Assembly (NCBI GenBank): GCA_040235395.1
Contig: JBECKS010000119.1
Coordinates: forward strand, 1 to 12,166
Direction: 5' to 3'
Origin: JBECKS01 sp040235395
GTDB lineage: Bacteria; Pseudomonadota; Gammaproteobacteria; Pseudomonadales; JBECKS01
DNA: 12,166 nt
The notes under the pieces are model-generated. The model saw nothing but the letters and a program-made list of their open reading frames with translations, was not told the origin of the DNA and did not search any database. Both the position numbers and the translations under genes were made by a program. Below are positions 1-7,900 of this stretch, piece by piece (position 1 is the first letter of the stretch; each line of letters opens with the position of its first letter).

Positions 1-1746
1 ACCACCGCGGTTTTCGTGGAATTGAAATTCGCTGAGGAAGTCCTGCGCAAGGCCAGGGTATCGTTGTTGTTGATTGTACCCGCCACGCTCGTGAAGGCCC
101 CACCGTTGATGCTGTATTCACCGCCACTGACGGAAATCGGTGTAGACGCTACGATACCCGTGACACTTTCTATTGAAGAAGTGTACGGAGTTGAAAGATC
201 GGCATTGGTGACATCCACAAAATCAAAAGCATCCGGGTCGACATCATCCTTGGTAGTGATCGTAAAGGTGTCCGACTTGTCGGCAATGGTCAGCACCACA
301 TCCACAAACAGGGAATAATCATCTGAGGTGCCCCTTACCCTGACACCCTGAAACGGGGAAACCATACCGGGCGCTGAGGTGAAGGCACCACCACCGATGC
401 TGTACTCACCACCTACAATAGAAATCGCCACCGGTGTTTTAATTCCCTGAACAATACTCAGGTTTGATGTCACCACGGTGAAGGGTTGTGCGTCCGTTAC
501 ATCATTGAAGGTGAACTGGTTAACGATATCATCCTTCTTCGTGGTGATTGCAAAATCAACCTCAGTAATATCACCAATGGTCACTACCACTGAGTTGGTA
601 GAATTAAAATTCGCTGAGGAAGTCCTGCGTAAAGCCAGGGTATCATTGTTGTTGATTGTGCCCGCCACGTTCGTGAAAGCACCACCGTTGATACTGTATT
701 CACCGTTTTTAACGGAAATCGGTGTACCTGCCACAATGCCCGACACCACTTCGGCAACGGAGGCATATTGCGTTGAAGGATCAGCATTAGTGACATCCAC
801 AAAATCAAAGGCATCCGGGTCAATGTCATCCTTGGTGGTGATCGTGAAGGTGTCCGACTTATCGGCAATGGTCAGCACCACATTCACAGACAGGGAATAA
901 TCATCCGACGTGCCCCTCACCCTGACATTCTGGGAGGGAGAAACCATGCCTGGCGCTGAGGTATAGGCACCACCACCAATGCTGTACTCACCGCCCACAA
1001 TGGAAATCGGCACCGCAGCGCTGATTCCTTGAACAAAAATAAGGTTTGACTTAACCACGGTGAAGGGTTGCGCACCCGTTACATCATCAAAAGAAAATTG
1101 CTTCGGAATATCATCCTTTATGGTAGTAATATCAAAATCAACATCAGTAATATCGCCAACCGTGACAACAACAGATTTGGTTTTATTATTTTTGGCTGAT
1201 GAAATACCCCTTAACTGCAGGTTATCACCGTCGTTGATCGTGCCCGCTACGCTCATGAAGGCACCGCCATTAATACTGTACTCACCACCAGTCACAGAGA
1301 TTGGTGTTGAAGCAATAATGTTTACTACACTCACCGTATCCGAAACATATTGAGTTGATAAATCAGCATTGATGACATCAGTAAAATCAAATGGATCAGG
1401 ATCAACATCATTTTTGGTGGTCACGTTATAAGTGCCTACAACACCACCTATGGTTACCGTCACCGTTTCAAGCATTCCATAAGCCGCGTTAGAAGTTGTT
1501 CTAACGCGAACCTGATCCCAAGGACCAACAAAACCTGGAGCTGATGTATAAGTTCCTCTATTAATTCTGTACTCACCATTCACGATAGAAATTGGAACCG
1601 AAGCAGTGATGCCTTGTATTAACTCAGGTTTTGAAACATAAACAGTAGCAAGTTGCGCATCGATGACATCTGCAAAATCAAAAGCTTTTGGCACCAGGTC
1701 GTCTTCTGTTGTACTGGTAAAAGTCCCGCTAACAGAACCAATGGTC
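1..1746 (-). repeat. 582-bp tandem higher-order repeat, three copies, each coding for an A+B pair of protein repeats
   Basis: Matching anchors recur exactly 582 bases apart. The TTCGCTGAGGAAGTCCTGCG block begins at 28 and again at 610. The ACATC block of the strand-end motif begins at 211, 793 and 1375. The conserved Tyr codon (GTA on the plus strand) lies at 114, 402, 696, 984, 1278, 1569 and 1860, giving spacings of 288, 294, 288, 294, 291 and 291. The 288/294 alternation reflects two repeat types, A (SINGGAF..AGTINNNDTLALRR) and B (SIGGGAF..APGMVSP..VRVRG), of about 97 residues each. The two copies nearest base 1 are far more alike than the third (1165-1746). A fourth, diverged A unit lies around 1750-1960. 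Phase boundaries are arbitrary and the array continues past the left edge. Confidence 0.9.
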
Positions 1747-3191
1747 ACCGTAGTTTTTTTGCTTTTCGAATAAGCTTTTGAAGCGGTATGTCGTAGCGAA
1801 ACACTATCACCGTTGTACACAACACCTTTCGCTGTAGTGTAAGGGCCAGCGTTGATACTGTAGCTACCACCTTTTACAGAAATTGGAACACCAGCACCCA
1901 AACCGCTAATAACTACCGGCGCAGATGAAACCGTGCTTGAACGTAGTACATTAGTTGCGTCAGCAAATACAATGGGGTCAGCAACAAGATCTGTCGTGTT
2001 GGTAAGAATGGAAATTGTGCTATCAGCATTATCGTAAACAAAAATATCATTCAAGCCATCACCGTCAAGATCAAAACTCGCAATACCATGAGAGCCCGAA
2101 CCAGCAGTGGCATTTTCAGCAGCAGCAAAAGTGCCGTCACCATTATTGAGAAAAATATCAACGTTTCCTGAGTAGTTAATAACAAGAACGTCATCACCAT
2201 TCACGTTATCAACATCTTTCATCACCATTTCTGGTGAGCCACCCGTTAATGCATAGTCAGTTGAAGGAGTAACAAAACCGCCCGAACCATTATTAAGGAA
2301 AACAGACAACAATCCACTCGCAACTGAAATCGATAACAAGTCGTTTCCACTGACACCATCAACATTTTCAACCCACGTAGATTCCATGGGAACCTGATTA
2401 GCAGCAGTTACATAATCATAGGCAAGTGGTCCACCCGTTCCGTCATGAGTGATAAAAGTACCATCACCATTGTTTCGATAAACTGCTATCGAGTCATAAC
2501 CTGTACCCTGAGTACCAACAATGATGTCGCGCTTATTATTACCAACAATATTTAAAAGAATCGGATCATTAAACGTTGGATTAGCAATATCGTAGGTATC
2601 AACAGTGGTATCAAAAGTGCCATCACCATCGTTTATCAAAACATAAAGCTCATCTCCAATTGCAACGACATCACTTGAAGAATTTCCATCAAGATCCGCG
2701 CAAGCTATGTAACGAGCATTTGCTCCAGCGGTATAAGTCGAGCGAGTAAAATTAGTTGTTCCATCATTCAGAAAAACAACAATCTCTCCAGCAGCAGTAT
2801 CAGTCGAAACAACATCAAGACCATTTACACCATCTACATCTGCAATACAGGCATGGAATAGAGAACTTCCGCCAGTAGCGGTAACAATCGGTGCAGCAAA
2901 ACCACCAGCCCCATCATTAAGAAAAACTTCAAAAACAGTATCAGCAACAAGAACCAAGTCATCACCATCGATGCCATCCATATCAACAGCTATTAACTCA
3001 CCTACAGCTGAACCCGAAGTGGGCATTGTTGTTTTAGTAAAACTCAATGCTGCATAAGCTGTTTGTTGCAATGCAAACATCATCGCTAATGCAATAAACA
3101 AACTCCTGAAGAGACTCAAACCCCACGGAACACGATGAGACAAATAACGTATAAGTGACCACATGCCACTGCTGCGATAGGTAATAGTCAA
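1..3191 (-). CDS. Large secreted FG-GAP/VCBS propeller protein with alternating ~97-residue repeats (C-terminus beyond window)
   Basis: The minus-strand frame runs from a TTG at 3191 to base 1 without a stop (1063 codons). The start is set by AAGGGAG six bases upstream. Residues 1-47 look like a long signal peptide: basic n-region, hydrophobic stretch ending in A-Y-A, cleavage before A48. Residues about 65-400 hold seven FG-GAP/VCBS-like units with Ca-loop sequences such as DMDGIDGDD and DLDGDGLND. Six end in an [ND][ND]G-x-G-x-F type turn (for example FLNNGDGTF). Seven units suggest a seven-bladed beta-propeller. From about residue 435, at least seven repeats follow, each with a PIS-GGEYSINGGA core, a VRVRGTSS-like strand and a TIGG-type strand. 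Their conserved Tyr codons fall at residues 444, 541, 638, 736, 832, 930 and 1026. By family this is an exported, probably surface or extracellular, adhesion or matrix protein; ligand and anchoring are unknown because the C-terminus is missing. A functional link to the pfa genes is not shown. Confidence 0.9.
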   Translation of the reverse strand, partial: MTITYRSSGMWSLIRYLSHRVPWGLSLFRSLFIALAMMFALQQTAYAALSFTKTTMPTSGSAVGELIAVDMDGIDGDDLVLVADTVFEVFLNDGAGGFAAPIVTATGGSSLFHACIADVDGVNGLDVVSTDTAAGEIVVFLNDGTTNFTRSTYTAGANARYIACADLDGNSSSDVVAIGDELYVLINDGDGTFDTTVDTYDIANPTFNDPILLNIVGNNKRDIIVGTQGTGYDSIAVYRNNGDGTFITHDGTGGPLAYDYVTAANQVPMESTWVENVDGVSGNDLLSISVASGLLSVFLNNGSGGFVTPSTDYALTGGSPEMVMKDVDNVNGDDVLVINYSGNVDIFLNNGDGTFAAAENATAGSGSHGIASFDLDGDGLNDIFVYDNADSTISILTNTTDLVADPIVFADATNVLRSSTVSSAPVVISGLGAGVPISVKGGSYSINAGPYTTAKGVVYNGDSVSLRHTASKAYSKSKKTTVTIGSVSGTFTSTTEDDLVPKAFDFADVIDAQLATVYVSKPELIQGITASVPISIVNGEYRINRGTYTSAPGFVGPWDQVRVRTTSNAAYGMLETVTVTIGGVVGTYNVTTKNDVDPDPFDFTDVINADLSTQYVSDTVSVVNIIASTPISVTGGEYSINGGAFMSVAGTINDGDNLQLRGISSAKNNKTKSVVVTVGDITDVDFDITTIKDDIPKQFSFDDVTGAQPFTVVKSNLIFVQGISAAVPISIVGGEYSIGGGAYTSAPGMVSPSQNVRVRGTSDDYSLSVNVVLTIADKSDTFTITTKDDIDPDAFDFVDVTNADPSTQYASVAEVVSGIVAGTPISVKNGEYSINGGAFTNVAGTINNNDTLALRRTSSANFNSTNSVVVTIGDITEVDFAITTKKDDIVNQFTFNDVTDAQPFTVVTSNLSIVQGIKTPVAISIVGGEYSIGGGAFTSAPGMVSPFQGVRVRGTSDDYSLFVDVVLTIADKSDTFTITTKDDVDPDAFDFVDVTNADLSTPYTSSIESVTGIVASTPISVSGGEYSINGGAFTSVAGTINNNDTLALRRTSSANFNSTKTAV

Positions 3192-3197
3192 GGCTGA

Positions 3198-3204
3198 CTC
3201 CCTT
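3198..3204 (-). promoter_or_regulatory. Ribosome binding site for the TTG start of the secreted repeat protein
   Basis: AAGGGAG on the minus strand is separated by six bases (TCAGCC) from TTG at 3191. It decides the start. The next in-frame candidate, ATG at 3164 (residue 10), has no purine-rich motif at a suitable distance. Confidence 0.75.
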
Positions 3205-3258
3205 ATTCTGTTAGCTTTTATTTTTGTTCTTTATTCGAGGGGTGATGCATACGCTTCT

Positions 3259-3278
3259 CTGCCTTGTTAATCAAGCAG
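3259..3278 (-). other. Small imperfect stem-loop in the leader of the secreted-protein gene
   Basis: On the plus strand CTGC-C-TTG and CAA-GCAG flank the loop TTAAT, forming seven pairs with one bulged base. It lies between pfaD and the next gene. No T-run follows it on the minus strand, so it is not a good intrinsic terminator. It may be a leader structure or chance. Confidence 0.3.
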
Positions 3279-3291
3279 TTAAGAAGCAGAT

Positions 3292-3333
3292 TTATAACCC
3301 TGAGATGATAAAAGACCCGTCAACCCTAAGCAA
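3292..3333 (-). promoter_or_regulatory. Candidate promoter region for the secreted-protein gene, with a 9-bp direct repeat
   Basis: Two sigma70-like readings overlap on the minus strand. One is TTGCTT (3333-3328), 17 bases, then TATCAT (3310-3305), a 5/6 match to the -10 consensus. The other is TTGACG (3323-3318) with TTATAA (3297-3292), whose 20-base spacer is longer than ideal. The nine-base CT[TC]AGGGTT occurs twice (3330-3322 and 3304-3296), 26 bases apart and flanking the TATCAT box, so it could be a pair of regulator half-sites. Seen by eye only. A promoter here would let the gene be transcribed independently of pfaD. Confidence 0.3.
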
Positions 3334-3360
3334 TAGCGGAAGCCAAACCAGCCTGTTTTT

Positions 3361-4980
3361 TTAGACTTGCGGCACATATTGACGAAGATCGGCAGACAAT
3401 CTTAATCCCTGCATCTCTAGCTGCTGAACTCTGTACAGGTAGGCAGCACCCTCAAGTAAATGCTTCGCAACTTTCACCGCATCCCTGTTTTGATAATCTT
3501 CCAGATAGGTACCCTTCACCCAGGCATTAAAAGCACCCAGTGCTGGCCCTGCCCAAATCTGATAATCCATTTCTCGCCCCGGCTCTCCAATGTTGGACCA
3601 ACGGGAAGAAAGCCCCAGATACCAACGGAAAATCAGCGCCATTTTCCTTTTTGGCTTGTCCATGGCCTTTTCAATCACGGATGGATCCCTTTCCCTGAAG
3701 AATTCAATCGTGCCTTTCCAGATATCATCCAGCGACTGCCTGAATACCTGTTTTTCAATCTTTTCTCTTTCCTCTGGAGGAATTTCATCAATAGAATCAT
3801 AGGCTTGGTAAAGCTCGTAAAGTTTTTGCGCTCTCATGGCAAACAGCGTTCCACGCTTTAAAACCTGAAGCTTGACCCCCTGTTCAAACATATCAGCAGC
3901 TGGCGCCATGATGACATCCGCCATGTCTGCCTCAGCAAGCACCTTTCTTGTATGTTCAGAAGCAGCCGCTTGATAACAAGCCTGATTAACTGAACCGGTA
4001 ACCACATAGGCAGCACCCATCATGAATGCCCCAAGGGCGGCATGAGGTGTACCAATACCACCTCCAGCACCTACCCGGATAAGCTCTTCATATTGATACT
4101 GAGACTGAATCTGGTCTCGAAGCGCCAGAATCGAAGGAAGAACACTGACAAGCGGTCGGTTATCGGTATGACCACCTGAATCTGCCTCAACAGTAATGTC
4201 ATCAGCCATGGGGACTAAGGCAGCCAATGCCTTCTGTTCAGGCGTAATTAGTTCTTTTTCAAGAAGTTTTTCCAGAATACGTTCAGGTGCTGGCTCCATA
4301 AATCGGGTTGCCACCTCCATACGGGAAACCTTGGCAATCACCCGATTGTTACGAATCACCTCACCATCCTTACCCTTTTCCAGACCTGCTACACGGTAAT
4401 GAACAATATGCTCCGTTAAAGCCATATAGGCAGAGGCTTCAACTGTCTTCACGCCATAAGAGAGGAAAAGATCCACATTACCTTTTTCAAGAGCAGGTTC
4501 ATTCGGGCTATGAATCAGGTTAAATGCATAAGGACCTTCAGGTAATTCTTTCTGGATACGTTTAATGGCCTCTTCAACTCGAGACTTCACTAAACCTGCC
4601 GCACCAAAAGAGCAGAGAAAACCAGCTTTACCCAATGCGATAACTAGTTCTTCTGAGGCAATGCCATTCGCCATCGCGCCCGCGTAATAGGCATAACGTG
4701 TAGCGTGGGCCTGTTTAAAAGCATCATCTCCGAGCTGTTCATAGGGAAGCGCTTCCGCAAAGGCCAGAAGTTTTTCACCCTTTGTAGAAAGTTTTGTGCT
4801 CAAACCAAGTTCAGCACCTGAGGCATTAGCAGAAAAATACACTGGCTTACCCAAATTCAATAAAGCATTTTTTATTTCCTGCTCATCGACACATTTATCG
4901 GCAGTATCCACACAAGCACTTAAAGACAGTCGACTGCCACTTTCTGTTAATTCAATACCATTCATATATTTCAGTTCCAC
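3361..4980 (-). CDS. pfaD: PfaD, trans-acting enoyl reductase of the PUFA synthase
   Basis: A complete 539-residue protein from a GTG start at 4980 to TAA at 3361. It is a PfaD-family, FMN-dependent enoyl reductase of the 2-nitropropane dioxygenase-like TIM-barrel fold. Members reduce selected enoyl-ACP double bonds of the growing PUFA chain, acting in trans on the megasynthase in the cytoplasm. Family signatures seen are AGAMANGIASEELVIALGKA-GFLCSFGAAGL near residues 95-130, NLIHSPNEPALE near 160-170, EADSGGHTDNRPL (His271), and the glycine-rich flavin-phosphate region VGAGGGIGTPHA near 301-312 followed by MMGAAYVVTGSVNQA. Length and order are ordinary for PfaD. The GTG lies six bases after the large-subunit TGA, suggesting one operon with translational coupling. 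An ATG at 4965 (residue 6) has a GGAA nine bases upstream and could be the true start; the GTG itself has only weak support. The protein is cytosolic by appearance, with no signal peptide. Confidence 0.96.
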   Translation of the reverse strand: MELKYMNGIELTESGSRLSLSACVDTADKCVDEQEIKNALLNLGKPVYFSANASGAELGLSTKLSTKGEKLLAFAEALPYEQLGDDAFKQAHATRYAYYAGAMANGIASEELVIALGKAGFLCSFGAAGLVKSRVEEAIKRIQKELPEGPYAFNLIHSPNEPALEKGNVDLFLSYGVKTVEASAYMALTEHIVHYRVAGLEKGKDGEVIRNNRVIAKVSRMEVATRFMEPAPERILEKLLEKELITPEQKALAALVPMADDITVEADSGGHTDNRPLVSVLPSILALRDQIQSQYQYEELIRVGAGGGIGTPHAALGAFMMGAAYVVTGSVNQACYQAAASEHTRKVLAEADMADVIMAPAADMFEQGVKLQVLKRGTLFAMRAQKLYELYQAYDSIDEIPPEEREKIEKQVFRQSLDDIWKGTIEFFRERDPSVIEKAMDKPKRKMALIFRWYLGLSSRWSNIGEPGREMDYQIWAGPALGAFNAWVKGTYLEDYQNRDAVKVAKHLLEGAAYLYRVQQLEMQGLRLSADLRQYVPQV

Positions 4981-4986
4981 ATTAAA

Positions 4987-7900
4987 TCAGGCTTCACACA
5001 AAGCTACTTGTGCGTCAAAAATTTCGTAAATTCTCAATCCATCCTTGTACAAAGAAGCATTGGCATACACAACAACCTTTTCTGCTGTTTTTTCAACGCG
5101 AGAAATATGTACATCCAGACTCATGATTTTATTATCAGGAATAATCTGTCCACGATATTTCCATTTCACCGTACTCAATTCATGAAAAAATCTTGGATTT
5201 TTGAATTGCGCACCAAGATCATTATCAAGTGCCCACAATTGCATGGCTTCAAGAATTGCCTCAACACCTAGCGAACCAGGCATCACAGGATCCTGATGAA
5301 AATGACAGGGGAAAAACCAGTCATTCGGATTGATGGTTTTCTCGGCGTAGACATAACCTTGATTGAATTCTCCTGCCGAATTTGAAATAACAACATGGTC
5401 AATTAAATCCAATTGCGGTTTGGCAAGGTGGTAAAAAGGTTTGTCTTTAGACGCTTGATAATATTTAAGTCTGGCTTGCTCACTAAGCAAATCAATATCC
5501 TTAAGAAGTTTTGCATCAACGTCATGTTCAATATGCCAGGGCTTCACAATTTTCCCATTATCCAGACCCAACTGATGTGTGAGCGCATCCTTCAGGAAAT
5601 AACCGAAAACAGAAGTGCCTTCATAGAACACTTCACCATCAACAGAAAGATCAAATTTAAAACTCTGAATAATGGTGTTACCTGCAGAAGTAGTTGAAAG
5701 AAGCGTTGATTTATTTGTTATGGTTTTATTTCTCAAATCAACATGTTTTAAAAGTTTCCCACTGCCATCCAGATTCCTGAAGTACAAATCCCTTTCAGGG
5801 AATAATAAAGTCGTGCCAACCCAGGCAGAAATAAAACCATTTGGCTGTAAGGAAATTTCCATAATAATGGAATACGGCATTAAATCTTCATGGGTGTTTT
5901 CCCTGAAGAACCATGCACCAGCCGGGCAATCGAATTCAGCTACACAACTTGAAATTCGTTTCAGGTCATTACGCTCACCTTTAATTTCAAGCACACGGCT
6001 CGTTAACTGTAAATCAGCATTTGGCGTTCGCGGTGGCGTTCTACCATCGTAAATGCCGCCAAATTCCTCACCAAAACAATTTGCAATTCGCCCCGTCGCA
6101 AATTCAATAAAATGATATTGAGTGAATGGCAAAGTATCAGGTACTGCATTTTTATCATTCGGATTGCCAGGGAAAGGTGAAAAAGGATGTTCACGAATTT
6201 CATATAAACCGGGCACATATACGTGATTAGGGTGAAGCACATGACTTTTAACAAAGCTTTGTTTTTCTTCCACAAGTGTTGTCGAAGTAGAACCGCTTTC
6301 ATGCAGCAAGTTTGAGTAATCACCAGCCAACACACGCTTGCGACGTTGTATTTTCTTCTCAATATCTGTTCCAGCAATCTCGCCTAAAAACAAACCAAGA
6401 TTCTTGAAATCAACAACGATTTTTCCATTCAGAATGATATCTACATTTGCTTTGGCGTAAGGCGTTGGTTCAGTACCAATTTCAGTGATTTCCATTCGAT
6501 AAATTAAGGTTCCATGCTGCGGTGTTACCTGCCCCCTGCAACGCACTTTTTGCGCAAGTCCTGGTAAAGGTTGGAAAACCGCATCATTGGTTAAAGTATG
6601 CAAGCCAAGAAACCAGGTATAAAAACGTAACAGCTGACTACAACCATCAGACATTAAGGAACCAGCCATCACCTGATCATCCTTGAAATGACAGGGGAAA
6701 TACCAATGCTCTGGATCCAGTGTTTTTTCACCCACTAACAAGCCCAAACCGTAGGAACCACCTTTCGGATCCAGTTCAGTAATACGCTCAATCATTAACA
6801 TTTTTGGCGCGGAATAAACCAGGTTCTCATTTCTACTTGGTGTTGCATAACCCTTACCAAAACAGGCTTCTAGATTTCCTTCACATAAAGCCATCATATC
6901 CTGATAATCAAAAGCTCGTTTAGAACAATTAAGCAAAGGCGTAAAACTTTGTTTAACAATTTTTAATCTTGCCTGTTTTTCAGATTCCGTTTCAATAACA
7001 CCTTTACCTGCATCCAGCTCTTCATCAGTGAAGAAACCTGCAGCACCATTACGCATTTTTAAAACCAGCTTATCGCCTACATAACAATTGTATGAAAAGA
7101 AAAACAGGAAGTTATCGCCACTGCGAGCATAGTTGTTAATGCTGATGTCGTAACGCAAGGTATCGCCTTCCATTGCCACGTCATCCATAAAAGTAAGTTC
7201 ACAATCAAGCAGTCTGTAAACGCGATCACCTTTGTTCTGAAAATCAATGCCTAAATAAGAAATAAGCAAGAGATCACATTGACCTGACTCAACAGCCACT
7301 GCCCAGGGAATCTGGCCTTTCACGGAATACCAGAAATCATAAGGCACATCATATTCCGTGGTCATGGAACAGGGTTCATAGCAATTCACCTTGGCATCCA
7401 GTTTTGTTACCCGGTCAACTAACAAATATTCCGTTGTAGGCAACCTGACCCTGCGAGAATAATTATCGATGCTTAGATATTCTTCACCAAAGACATTGGC
7501 GATATCACCTTCTGCAAATTCAACAAGTGCTTCAGGGCCCCAGATAACATTTTCAAGCGTGGCGTGAGGATAGCTGACTTTTTTCTGGTCAAAGCTATCA
7601 GTCTTTTTATTCTTCTCAGATATTACGGGTTCTTGAGTAACGATTTGTGTCGGCTTCGACAAGCTAGGAGCTCTTTCAATAAATCCGCCACCCAGTTGTG
7701 CACTTATTAAACTTTCAAGCGCTTGAATATTTGTCCTCCTGCTTTCAAGAAATGCCTCATGAGCTGAACTGACACTGGAAATATTCTGATTAAACGCTGC
7801 AATGATATTCGCCGGAATTCTAGAAGGCATAAGCTCACTTTTCTGTGCTGTGCTTTTAACAGATGTGCTTTTAGCAACTATGCTTTCCTCAGCAGGTATG

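Larger units (their letters stand above)
3192..3360. other. Intergenic region between pfaD and the secreted-protein gene
   Basis: 169 bases without coding potential. They hold the candidate promoter, the small stem-loop and the ribosome binding site listed separately. No convincing intrinsic terminator for pfaD was found on the minus strand, so readthrough into the next gene is possible. Confidence 0.6.

Noticed and set aside
584..868. Minus-strand 94-residue frame rich in Pro, Arg and Leu
   Set aside because: It is out of frame with the continuous 1-3191 coding frame, whose translation gives a coherent repeat protein.
16..1353. Short plus-strand reading frames over the repeat region (16-318, 478-900, 1060-1353) that resemble each other
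   Set aside because: They are antisense to the long minus-strand frame and look alike only because the DNA beneath is repeated every 582 bases. None has a plausible domain.
1..1746. Possible CRISPR or satellite-like array
   Set aside because: The period is 582 bases, a multiple of three, and the repeats keep one coding frame with conserved protein motifs.
3352..3362. T-rich run at the end of pfaD as an intrinsic terminator
   Set aside because: The run of T is on the plus strand, whereas all genes are on the minus strand, and no stable stem precedes it in the useful orientation.
6003..6377. Minus-strand 124-residue frame inside the second dehydratase region
   Set aside because: It is a shifted frame within the large subunit, whose own frame continues with recognisable hotdog motifs and no break.
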